From positions 558,001-622,000 of the forward strand of contig NZ_CP170197.1 in NCBI RefSeq assembly GCF_047300855.1: 64,000 nt of DNA, written 5' to 3'. Origin of the DNA: Sulfuriferula sp047300855. Lineage in GTDB: Bacteria > Pseudomonadota > Gammaproteobacteria > Burkholderiales > Sulfuriferulaceae. The notes under the pieces are model-generated. The model was not told the DNA's origin. It did not search any database and was given only the letters and a program-made list of their open reading frames with translations. Of the stretch, positions 19,179 to 27,282 are shown in pieces. How positions within the stretch are numbered: position 1 is the stretch's first letter; every line of letters begins with the position of its first letter. A program made the position numbers and the translations under genes.

Positions 19179-20894
19179 ATGGCAGCTACCATAGCAAATT
19201 CCGGTTTGACTGGTTTGGCGCGTGCGCTGGTCCAAGAAAAATGGCTCACTGAGTCTGAGGCAGAGGCATTGGCCAAGCAGGCGACGAGTTCGGGAGAAGG
19301 TTTTGTTTCCCAGGTAATTAGCGTCAAAAAAATCAAACCAGTGCAAATTGCGGAATTTGCGGCAGCACAATTCGGTTTCCCGTATTTTGATCTATTGGCG
19401 CTTGATCCAGAATTGTTACCGAAAAGCTTGCTGGATCCCAAGCTGGCGCAAAAACGCAGGGTACTAGCCCTTTATCAACGAGGTAACCGTCTCTCGGTTG
19501 CGGTGTCCGATCCTACCAATCTCCAGGCTATAGATGAGGTCAAGTTTCAGACCAATCTCGGTGTGGATATCGTGGTGGTGGAGGATGACAAACTCGGCAA
19601 GCTTATCGAACAGCTCAGCGAGGGAAGCGCCAGCGTACTGGATAATCTCGATAGCGAAGATATCGATCTGGAGTTTACCGACGATGAAGCGCTGGCCAAG
19701 GTGGATGATGCGGCCAGTATGGATATCGACGATGCGCCTATCGTTCGTTACCTGCAAAAAATCCTGCTGGATGCGATCAATACCGGTGTATCTGATATCC
19801 ACTTTGAGCCATTCGAGAAATTTTATCGTATCCGATACCGTCTTGATGGGCAGTTGTACGAAGTTGCCCAGCCGCCAATTGCCATCAAGGAAAAAATCTC
19901 CTCGCGCATCAAGGTGATCTCCAAGCTGGATATTGCCGAAAAGCGCGTACCACAGGACGGGCGCATGAAGCTGGTGCTCTCCAAGAATCGCGCTATTGAT
20001 TTTCGGGTGAGTTCATTGCCCACGCTGTATGGCGAAAAAATCGTGATGCGTATTCTTGATCCGGCCAGTGCGCAGCTCGGTATTGATGCGCTGGGTTATG
20101 ACCCGGATCAAAAAGAGTTATTGCTTAACGCCGTACAACGCCCCTATGGCATGGTGCTGGTCACCGGCCCCACCGGTAGCGGTAAAACCGTGTCGTTGTA
20201 TACATGCCTGAATATTCTCAACAAGCCTGGGGTTAATATCTCCACGGCTGAGGATCCGGCCGAAATAAATTTGCCTGGTATCAATCAGGTCAACGTCAAC
20301 GACAAGGCAGGACTGACCTTTTCTGTGGCACTGCGTGCTTTCCTGCGCCAGGATCCGGACGTCATCATGGTGGGCGAGATTCGTGATCTGGAAACCGCAG
20401 ACATTTCCATCAAGGCCGCGCAAACCGGGCATATGGTGTTATCGACCTTGCATACCAATGATGCGCCCACTACGCTCACTCGGCTGATGAACATGGGTGT
20501 GGCGCCATTCAATATCGCTTCCAGTGTGATCCTGATTACTGCCCAGCGCCTGGCGCGACGACTTTGCAGTTGCAAACAGCCAGCGACCATTCCCAAGGAA
20601 GCGTTGCTACGCGCCGGCTTCAGGGAGGAAGACCTGGACGGGAACTGGCAGCCGTACCATGCGGTGGGTTGCGAGCTATGCAAAAATACCGGTTACAAAG
20701 GTCGGGTAGGTATCTATCAGGTTATGCCGATTACTGACGAGATGACCCGCATCATCATGAAAAACGGGAATGCCATCGATATTGCCGATCAGGCGCGGCG
20801 TGAGGGAGTCCGCGATTTGCGCCAGGCCGGGCTGCTCAAGGTCAAGGCCGGTATGACTTCCCTGGAAGAAGTTGAAGCAGTCACCAATGAATAG
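19179..20894 (+). CDS. pilB: Type IV pilus assembly ATPase PilB
   Basis: Cytoplasmic hexameric motor that powers pilus extension. Residues about 20-140 are the MshEN/N1-type N domain, followed by an acidic linker. The GspE-type ATPase has Walker A GPTGSGKT at 330-337, the Asp box and Walker B (QDPDVIMVGEIRD), and the His box LSTLHTNDAP. A zinc site is formed by Cys463/Cys465 and Cys498/Cys501. The 571-residue length is normal. It heads pilB-pilC-pilD; other pilus genes (pilin, pilT, pilMNOPQ) are not in the window. The 87-bp upstream gap shows no convincing promoter. Confidence 0.96.
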   Translation: MAATIANSGLTGLARALVQEKWLTESEAEALAKQATSSGEGFVSQVISVKKIKPVQIAEFAAAQFGFPYFDLLALDPELLPKSLLDPKLAQKRRVLALYQRGNRLSVAVSDPTNLQAIDEVKFQTNLGVDIVVVEDDKLGKLIEQLSEGSASVLDNLDSEDIDLEFTDDEALAKVDDAASMDIDDAPIVRYLQKILLDAINTGVSDIHFEPFEKFYRIRYRLDGQLYEVAQPPIAIKEKISSRIKVISKLDIAEKRVPQDGRMKLVLSKNRAIDFRVSSLPTLYGEKIVMRILDPASAQLGIDALGYDPDQKELLLNAVQRPYGMVLVTGPTGSGKTVSLYTCLNILNKPGVNISTAEDPAEINLPGINQVNVNDKAGLTFSVALRAFLRQDPDVIMVGEIRDLETADISIKAAQTGHMVLSTLHTNDAPTTLTRLMNMGVAPFNIASSVILITAQRLARRLCSCKQPATIPKEALLRAGFREEDLDGNWQPYHAVGCELCKNTGYKGRVGIYQVMPITDEMTRIIMKNGNAIDIADQARREGVRDLRQAGLLKVKAGMTSLEEVEAVTNE

Positions 20895-21119
20895 ATAAAT
20901 AAAGTTAGTCCATAACCTGTCGTTAAAGACTAAACCAGGATATTCCATAATATTTGGCGCGTCTTCATTTGAAGCGAAACCTTATTCGGTAATGGTGCAT
21001 GAGTCTTTGATCCATTAATGAATGAATAAGGCTTCATGCCTTAAACTGTTCGCGTGCAATTTAATGACATATCCAGATATCAATCCGAATTCATCTCTAG
21101 CTGGTACGCGGAGTCCGAT

Positions 21120-22349
21120 ATGGCAGTAGCAAAAACAACAGTTACGCTCAAAAAAGAAGTTCCCTTTGTGTGGGAGGGCGTGGACAAAAAGGGCAAAAAG
21201 GTCAAGGGTGAAATGAATGCGGGCGGCGAGGCCGTAGTGAATGCCACCCTGCGCCGCCAGGGTATTTCCGTTACCAAGGTTAAAAAACGGAGTGGCTTCG
21301 GGCGGGGCAAGAAAATCACCGAAAAGGATGTGGCGTTGTTCACGCGGCAGCTTGCCACGATGATGAAATCAGGCGTGCCACTGCTGCAATCATTTGATAT
21401 TGTGTCACGCGGTCATGCCAATCCATCCGTACAAAAACTCCTGATCGACATTAAAAGCAATATTGAAACCGGCAGCAGTATGAGCCAGGCTTTTGCCAAG
21501 CATCCTTTATATTTTGACCAGTTGTATATTAATTTGGTGAATGCGGGTGAACAGGCCGGTATTCTGGACAGCGTGCTGGACCGGTTGGCGACTTACAAAG
21601 AAAAAATCATGGCCATCAAGGGCAAGATCAAGTCGGCCCTGTTTTATCCATCGGCAGTGCTGGTTGTGGCGTTCATCATCACGGCCGTGATTATGCTGTT
21701 CGTGATCCCGGCATTTAAAGAATTGTTCAGCAGCTTTGGCGCCGATTTGCCGGCCCCTACGCTGGTCATGATGAAAATATCCGATATTTTTGTGGCCTAC
21801 TGGTGGTTGATCTTCAGTGTGATAGGTGGCGGGTTCTGGTTTTTTTTCTACACATGGAAACGCTCCAAAAAAATGCAGGCAGTGATGGATCGAGCCATGC
21901 TCAAACTACCTATTTTCGGTCCCTTGATTGAGAAAGCGGCGATTGCGCGCTGGACGCGCACCTTGTCCACCATGTTTGCGGCGGGCGTGCCACTTGTCGA
22001 AGCATTGACGTCGGTTGCAGGCGCAGCCGGTAACCAAGTGTTTTATGAGGCGACGCAAAAGATCCGCGCCGAAGTAAGTACAGGTACCAGCCTGACCGTG
22101 GCCATGCAAAACAGCGGTATTTTTCCCAACATGGTTCAGCAGATGGTGTCCATCGGCGAGGAATCCGGCGCGCTCGATTCGATGCTGAGCAAGGTGGCGG
22201 ATTTTTTCGAGCGCGAGGTGGACGATGCCGTGGATTCCCTCTCCAGCCTGATGGAACCGATCATCATGGTGGTGCTGGGTACACTGATTGGCGGCATGGT
22301 GATTGCCATGTATTTGCCTATTTTCAAAATGGGCAGCGTGGTTAGTTAA
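21120..22349 (+). CDS. pilC: Type IV pilus inner-membrane platform protein PilC
   Basis: Polytopic GspF-family protein that couples PilB/PilT motor action to pilin insertion. Two GspF repeats are visible (FTRQLATMMKSGVPLLQSFD and WTRTLSTMFAAGVPLVEALT), with hydrophobic segments near residues 180, 230 and 385. The ATG at 21120 has a GGAG ribosome site six bases upstream and gives 409 residues starting MAVAKTTVTLK. A longer reading from a GTG at 21054 is unlikely. It is separated from pilB by 225 bp, unusually far for these genes, and from pilD by 27 bp. Confidence 0.95.
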   Translation: MAVAKTTVTLKKEVPFVWEGVDKKGKKVKGEMNAGGEAVVNATLRRQGISVTKVKKRSGFGRGKKITEKDVALFTRQLATMMKSGVPLLQSFDIVSRGHANPSVQKLLIDIKSNIETGSSMSQAFAKHPLYFDQLYINLVNAGEQAGILDSVLDRLATYKEKIMAIKGKIKSALFYPSAVLVVAFIITAVIMLFVIPAFKELFSSFGADLPAPTLVMMKISDIFVAYWWLIFSVIGGGFWFFFYTWKRSKKMQAVMDRAMLKLPIFGPLIEKAAIARWTRTLSTMFAAGVPLVEALTSVAGAAGNQVFYEATQKIRAEVSTGTSLTVAMQNSGIFPNMVQQMVSIGEESGALDSMLSKVADFFEREVDDAVDSLSSLMEPIIMVVLGTLIGGMVIAMYLPIFKMGSVVS

Positions 22350-22376
22350 TCGCGGGCTGCACCACTTCAGGAGCCG

Positions 22377-23249
22377 ATGGCTATGCCTGTGTCCTTTGCT
22401 GCGCTGTTGAGCGCAGACCCGCAGCTGTTTGCCCTACTCTGTGGCGGTTTTGGCCTGTTGATCGGCAGCTTTCTGAATGTGGTCATCCACCGCCTGCCAA
22501 AAATCATGGAACGCGACTGGGGTGCCCAGTGCGCTGCGCTGAGGGGGGAAGATGCGCCGTCAGCGGCTCCATATAATCTGATGGTGCCGCGCTCCGCCTG
22601 CACGAGTTGCGGCCACCTTATCGGGGCTCTGGAAAACATTCCGGTGCTCAGCTATGCCTGGTTGCGCGGAAAGTGCGCTGGTTGCGGCGCGCATATCAGT
22701 CTGCGTTACCCGTTGGTGGAAGCGCTTACCGGGGTGCTTTCTGCATTTGCAGCCTGGCATTTCGGTTTTGGCTGGGCAGCAGCCGGTGCTTTGCTTTTGG
22801 TATGGATGCTGATCGCGCTGACCTTTATTGACTTCGATACCCAGCTTTTGCCGGACGACTTGACGTTGCCTTTATTGTGGCTGGGACTGCTGTTCAACCT
22901 CGGTGGCGTATTTGTGCCGCTGGATCAAGCAGTCGTCGGAGCCATCGTGGGCTATATGGTGCTATGGAGCATTTATTGGCTGTTCAAGCTGATCACCGGT
23001 AAAGAGGGTATGGGTTATGGCGATTTCAAATTGCTTGCCGCCATCGGCGCCTGGCTGGGTTGGAAGATGCTGCCTTTGGTTATCCTGCTGTCCTCCTTTA
23101 TTGGCGCTCTGGTCGGCATTGTGCTGATTGTGCTGGCGCGACGCGGGCGTTCCGTGCCGATTCCGTTTGGACCTTATCTGGCGGGCGGTGGACTGGTTGC
23201 TCTGTTTTGGGGCGCGCCCATCTTGCAGGCCTATCTGGCCGGGTTTTAA
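22377..23249 (+). CDS. pilD: Prepilin peptidase / N-methyltransferase PilD
   Basis: Bifunctional inner-membrane aspartyl protease that cleaves type IV prepilin leaders and N-methylates the new terminus. The catalytic aspartates lie in FIDFDTQLLPD (about 150-160) and GYGDFK (Asp216). The N-terminal cytoplasmic zinc site has Cys75, Cys78, Cys100 and Cys103. GSFLNVVIHRLP is the family start motif. An AGGAG ribosome site precedes the ATG. It is followed after 2 bp by coaE, a very conserved neighbour order. Confidence 0.95.
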   Translation: MAMPVSFAALLSADPQLFALLCGGFGLLIGSFLNVVIHRLPKIMERDWGAQCAALRGEDAPSAAPYNLMVPRSACTSCGHLIGALENIPVLSYAWLRGKCAGCGAHISLRYPLVEALTGVLSAFAAWHFGFGWAAAGALLLVWMLIALTFIDFDTQLLPDDLTLPLLWLGLLFNLGGVFVPLDQAVVGAIVGYMVLWSIYWLFKLITGKEGMGYGDFKLLAAIGAWLGWKMLPLVILLSSFIGALVGIVLIVLARRGRSVPIPFGPYLAGGGLVALFWGAPILQAYLAGF

Positions 23250-23251
23250 GC

Positions 23252-23854
23252 ATGGCTTTGTGTGTGGGATTGACCGGGGGGATCGGGTCCGGCAAAACCA
23301 GTGTGAGTCGCATATTCGCTGAACTCGGCGTCGGTGTGGTGGATACCGATGAAATTTCACATACGTTGACTGGCCCTGCGGGCCTGGCAATAGGAGCGAT
23401 CAGACTCGCATTCGGCGATGAATTCATTGCGCCCGACGGCGCTCTCGATCGTGCGGCGATGCGCACGTTGATTTTCTCCGACAGTGCGGCCAAAGCGCGT
23501 CTTGAAGCTATTCTGCATCCCATGATTCGGTCACGTGCGTTGCTGGCCACGCAACAATCAGACGCGCCGTATACAATGCTGGTGGCGCCATTGCTACTGG
23601 AAACGGGTAGCTACGCGGAGGTGGTCAAGCGTGTGTTGGTGGTGGATTGCGAAGAGCGTATGCAAATCGTGCGTACCATGCAACGTGCGTCACTGAGCGA
23701 GGAACAAGTGCGGGCTATCATGGCCAGCCAGTTGCCACGTAAGGCGCGTCTGGCAAGGGCGGACGACATTATCGTCAATAATGGCAACCTGGATGATTTG
23801 CGCGAGCAGGTGCAAACACTGCATCAGGCCTATTTGGCACTTGCGAAAAGCTGA
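23252..23854 (+). CDS. coaE: Dephospho-CoA kinase
   Basis: Last enzyme of coenzyme A synthesis, phosphorylating the ribose 3'-OH of dephospho-CoA. The P-loop GGIGSGKT is at residues 9-16, followed by DTDEISH and the typical LLLETG and VVDCEE segments. The ATG at 23252 follows the pilD stop directly and gives 200 residues. The frame is open far upstream but overlaps pilD there. Confidence 0.95.
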   Translation: MALCVGLTGGIGSGKTSVSRIFAELGVGVVDTDEISHTLTGPAGLAIGAIRLAFGDEFIAPDGALDRAAMRTLIFSDSAAKARLEAILHPMIRSRALLATQQSDAPYTMLVAPLLLETGSYAEVVKRVLVVDCEERMQIVRTMQRASLSEEQVRAIMASQLPRKARLARADDIIVNNGNLDDLREQVQTLHQAYLALAKS

Positions 23855-23945
23855 ACGAGGGCACTCGTCCTTCGCTTGAATAATGTTTGCCAACGCAATC
23901 TTTATCAGTCAGAATCGGCCCAGTTAAATGCTTCAATGACGCGGG

Positions 23946-23974
23946 TTGGCGTGTACTGATCCCTCATTTATAAA
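23946..23974 (+). promoter_or_regulatory. Candidate sigma-70 promoter of zapD-yacG
   Basis: TTGGCG (23946-23951) and TATAAA (23969-23974) with a 17-bp spacer in the 181-bp coaE-zapD gap, about 60 bp before the zapD start. Confidence 0.5.
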
Positions 23975-24035
23975 TTAGAGGCGTGCAGGTCGTGAGTCTA
24001 TCCATCCTTTTTATTGATTTCCTCCGGATGCAGCG

Positions 24036-24788
24036 GTGATTTGTTACGAATATCCCCTGAGCGAGCGTGTGCGTACCCTGCTGCGGCTGGAGGATATGTT
24101 CGACAAGGTGCGCTACTTTGCCATCCAGGAAGACGGCCGCCAACACCACGCGGCACTGCTGGCATTATTTGAAATTCTCGAAGTCGCCAATCGCGCCGAC
24201 CTTAAATCCGACCTGCTCCAGGAACTCGAACGTCAGCGTCATGGACTGGAACTGTTACGCAGCAATCCGGCAATTTCCGAGCAACGACTAAACCAGGTGC
24301 TGGACGAGATTGCCAACTGTATTGCTGATATTCATGCAATTCCAGGCAAGTTGGGTCAGCATCTGCGCGATAACGAATGGTTGATGGCGATCAAGCAGCG
24401 CACCAATATCCCTGGAGGGGCCTGCGAGTTCGATTTGCCAGCGTATCATTACTGGCTGCATCTGCCTGTAATGCGACGACAGGAAGAAATCGGCGAATGG
24501 CTTACCCCGATGCTGCCAATCTATGACGGTTTGAGCGTTGTGCTCAAATTGTTACGCGAGAGCGGAAAACCCGCACATCACATTGCCTTTGGAGGCGCTT
24601 TTCAGCAAATGCTGGCGGGTAAGAGCGCACAAATGTTGCAGATCAATCTGCGTCGCGAACTGCCTTGTGCCCCCGAAATCAGCGCCAATAAATATGCGCT
24701 CAATATTCGCTTCATGTCGCTGGGAAAAGGCCGCCCGCGTTTGTGCGAGAGCGATGTCGAGTTTGAGTTGACCTTTTGCAACCTGTGA
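24036..24788 (+). CDS. zapD: Cell division protein ZapD
   Basis: Cytoplasmic FtsZ-bundling protein (DUF1342). The sequence YEYPLSERVRTLLRLEDMF at the start, the central NPGGACEFDLPAYHYWL-like segment and the C-terminal SADVEF-like ESDVEFELTFC match the family, and 250 residues is the usual length. The start is a GTG at 24036; the ATG eight bases upstream is out of frame and stops at once. Placement between coaE and yacG is conserved in gamma- and betaproteobacteria. Its stop overlaps the yacG start (GTGA). Confidence 0.92.
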   Translation: MICYEYPLSERVRTLLRLEDMFDKVRYFAIQEDGRQHHAALLALFEILEVANRADLKSDLLQELERQRHGLELLRSNPAISEQRLNQVLDEIANCIADIHAIPGKLGQHLRDNEWLMAIKQRTNIPGGACEFDLPAYHYWLHLPVMRRQEEIGEWLTPMLPIYDGLSVVLKLLRESGKPAHHIAFGGAFQQMLAGKSAQMLQINLRRELPCAPEISANKYALNIRFMSLGKGRPRLCESDVEFELTFCNL

Positions 24789-24979
24789 AAAAACCAGTTA
24801 CGGTAACCTGTCCGAGTTGCGGCGCCTTGGTGGAATGGATTGAGTCCAACAAATTTCGCCCCTTTTGTTCAGAGCGTTGTCGCCTGATCGATCTTGGACA
24901 ATGGGCTGCGGAAGGGTATCGCATTCCTGACGCGGGCAAGCCGGAGTCAGAAAATGCTGATCCCGAAAACAAAGATTAA
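24785..24979 (+). CDS. yacG: DNA gyrase inhibitor YacG (zinc protein)
   Basis: Small zinc protein that binds GyrB and blocks gyrase binding to DNA in E. coli. The four zinc ligands are in TCPSCG and FCSERC, followed by the invariant RLIDLGQWAAEGYRIP. The GTG at 24785 overlaps the zapD stop (GTGA) and gives 64 residues; a TTG three codons earlier is possible. Its last four bases overlap those of the convergent rpiA. Confidence 0.93.
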   Translation: MKKPVTVTCPSCGALVEWIESNKFRPFCSERCRLIDLGQWAAEGYRIPDAGKPESENADPENKD

Positions 24980-25641
24980 TCTGCCCGCAGGATTTTCACG
25001 CCGCTGGGGGTGCCCAACAGCAGCACATCGGCAGGACGTTGGGCGAACAGGCCGTTGGTGACCACGCCCACGATCTGGTTGATTTGTGTTTCCAACTCGG
25101 CCGGATCCGCAATGACAAGGTTGTGAACATCCAGAATCACATTGCCGTTGTCGGTGGTGAAGCCAGCGCGTAGCCTGGGTTGACCACCCAGTTTGGTCAA
25201 CTCGCGGGCCACATGGCTCTGCGCCATGGGGATCACTTCGACCGGCAAAGGAAACTTGCCCAGTACGTCTACTAATTTGGATTCGTCCGCCATGCAGATG
25301 AATTTCTTGCTGCACGCAGCAACGATTTTTTCGCGGGTGAGTGCTCCGCCGCCGCCCTTGATCATATGCATGTGACGGGTAATTTCATCGGCGCCATCCA
25401 CATAAATTTCCAGTTCCCCCACGCTATTCAGATCCAGCACCTGAATGCCATGGCTTCTCAAGCGTTGGGCGGTGGCTTCGGAGCTGGCTACAGCGGCTTC
25501 AAAACGGCCCTTAATGGTGGCCAGTTCATCAATAAAGAAATTGGCGGTGGAACCCGTGCCCACGCCGATAATTCCTTGTGGAACATAATCAATTGCGGCA
25601 CGTGCAACAGCCTGTTTCAGTTGATCCTGCGTCATTGTCAT
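24976..25641 (-). CDS. rpiA: Ribose-5-phosphate isomerase A
   Basis: Interconverts ribulose-5-phosphate and ribose-5-phosphate in the pentose phosphate pathway, supplying the substrate of the Prs enzyme encoded at 44.3 kb. Recognised by GVGTGSTANFFIDEL, the SSEATAQRL segment, the catalytic DGADEI motif and KGGGGALTREKI. The ATG at 25641 has a GAGGG ribosome site seven bases upstream and gives 221 residues; the frame is open further upstream without family similarity. Divergent from ilvA and convergent with yacG. Confidence 0.95.
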   Translation of the reverse strand: MTMTQDQLKQAVARAAIDYVPQGIIGVGTGSTANFFIDELATIKGRFEAAVASSEATAQRLRSHGIQVLDLNSVGELEIYVDGADEITRHMHMIKGGGGALTREKIVAACSKKFICMADESKLVDVLGKFPLPVEVIPMAQSHVARELTKLGGQPRLRAGFTTDNGNVILDVHNLVIADPAELETQINQIVGVVTNGLFAQRPADVLLLGTPSGVKILRAD

Positions 25642-25654
25642 TATGCAACCCTCA

Positions 25655-25685
25655 TTTACAACAAAACTCGCAGGATAGCTATAAT
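25655..25685 (+). promoter_or_regulatory. Candidate sigma-70 promoter of ilvA
   Basis: Perfect TATAAT (25680-25685) with TTTACA at 25655-25660 (19-bp spacer) or TTACAA at 25656-25661 (18-bp spacer), 66 bp ahead of the ilvA ATG. No leader peptide rich in branched-chain residues is visible between them. Confidence 0.55.
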
Positions 25686-25751
25686 CTGCTTTTTTCACAA
25701 ACACCCCAAAGCCTGCTAATCTTGGGCGCTGTCCTTGTCCAAAGTCGCATC

Positions 25752-27278
25752 ATGTCAACCGCACACGTTTTCAATGATTATCTGGTTCGCATTCTCACCT
25801 CCCGTGTCTACGATGTTGCCATTGAGTCCCCGCTTGAGCGTGCGCCTAATCTTTCGGCGCGCATGGGTAACCAGATATGGCTGAAGCGCGAGGATTTGCA
25901 GTCTGTATTTTCGTTCAAGCTGCGCGGCGCTTATAATAAAATTTCCGGTTTATCTGAACAGGCACTGGCCGCTGGCGTGATCACGGCATCCGCGGGCAAC
26001 CATGCACAAGGTGTCGCGCTGGCTGCACAGAAACTGGGCTGTCGCGCCACCATCGTCATGCCGCTACCCACGCCGCAAATCAAGGTAAATGCGGTCAAGG
26101 CGAGGGGAGCAGAGGTAGTACTGTGTGGTGATTCCTATGATGAGGCATATGCGCATGCGCAGGTGCTGGCCCAGGCGAGCGGCGCCACTTATGTGCATGC
26201 CTACGACGACCCGGATGTGATTGCGGGGCAGGGAACCGTTGCCATGGAAATACTGCGCCAGCACGGCGGCCACATCGATGCAGTGTTCGTGCCGGTAGGC
26301 GGCGGCGGGTTGATTGCCGGGATGGCCGTGTATATCAAGTCGCTCAAACCGGAAATAAAAGTGATCGGCGTAGAGCCGGAAGACGCTGATGCCATGGCAC
26401 GCTCGCTGGAACAGCATGAACGGGTACTGCTGAGTCAGGTGGGATTATTTGCTGATGGTGTGGCAGTGAAGCAGGTAGGGGAAGAAACTTTTCGCCTGGC
26501 CAGCCAGTATGTGGATGAAATCATTCGTGTGGACAATGACGCCATCTGTGCGGCGATCAAGGATGTATTCGAGGATACTCGTTCAATACTTGAGCCTTCG
26601 GGTGCATTGAGCATCGCCGGCGCTAAACAGTGGTGTGCGCGTGAAGCAGCCATCGGCAAAACCGTGGTGGCGATTGCCAGCGGCGCCAACATGAATTTCG
26701 AGCGGCTGCGGTATATTTCCGAGCGTGCCGAACTGGGCGAACAGCGCGAAGCCGTGCTGGCGGTAACCATTCCGGAGACACCTGGCAGCTTCAAGGCATT
26801 CTGCACGCTGCTGGGTCCGCGCAATATTACCGAATTCAATTACCGGTACTCGGATCTGAGCGCCGCGCATGTATTTGCCGGTGTGCAGGTAAGCAACCGC
26901 GAAGAAGCTACACAGCTGGTTGCCATGCTCAAGGAGAACGGTCTTACCGCCGTGGATCTGACGGATAACGAGATGGCCAAGCTGCATGTGCGTCATCTGG
27001 TGGGCGGTCACGCGCCGCAGGTTGAGCACGAACGGGTATATCGTTTCGAATTTCCGGAGCGTCCAGGCGCATTGATGCGTTTTCTCAACAGTATCGGCCA
27101 GCAGTGGAACATCAGCCTGTTTCATTACCGCAATCATGGGGCTGATTATGGTCGTGTGCTGGTCGGTATCCAGGTGCCGCCGGATGAGCAGGCGAGCTTC
27201 CGGGCATCGCTGGATCAGTTGGGTTATCGCTACTGGGACGAAAGCCAGAATCCGGCTTATACCTTGTTTCTGAGTTAA
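25752..27278 (+). CDS. ilvA: Threonine ammonia-lyase, biosynthetic (IlvA)
   Basis: PLP enzyme that converts threonine to 2-oxobutanoate, the first step of isoleucine synthesis. PLP lysine is Lys56 in SVFSFKLRGAYNK; the glycine-rich phosphate loop VGGGGLIAGMA and ASAGNHAQGVA are present. Two ACT-like regulatory domains occupy about residues 330-505, the arrangement of the isoleucine-inhibited long form. The 508-residue length matches. The frame is open upstream of 25752, but the MSTAHVFNDYL start is canonical. Confidence 0.95.
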   Translation: MSTAHVFNDYLVRILTSRVYDVAIESPLERAPNLSARMGNQIWLKREDLQSVFSFKLRGAYNKISGLSEQALAAGVITASAGNHAQGVALAAQKLGCRATIVMPLPTPQIKVNAVKARGAEVVLCGDSYDEAYAHAQVLAQASGATYVHAYDDPDVIAGQGTVAMEILRQHGGHIDAVFVPVGGGGLIAGMAVYIKSLKPEIKVIGVEPEDADAMARSLEQHERVLLSQVGLFADGVAVKQVGEETFRLASQYVDEIIRVDNDAICAAIKDVFEDTRSILEPSGALSIAGAKQWCAREAAIGKTVVAIASGANMNFERLRYISERAELGEQREAVLAVTIPETPGSFKAFCTLLGPRNITEFNYRYSDLSAAHVFAGVQVSNREEATQLVAMLKENGLTAVDLTDNEMAKLHVRHLVGGHAPQVEHERVYRFEFPERPGALMRFLNSIGQQWNISLFHYRNHGADYGRVLVGIQVPPDEQASFRASLDQLGYRYWDESQNPAYTLFLS

Positions 27279-27282
27279 GGCT

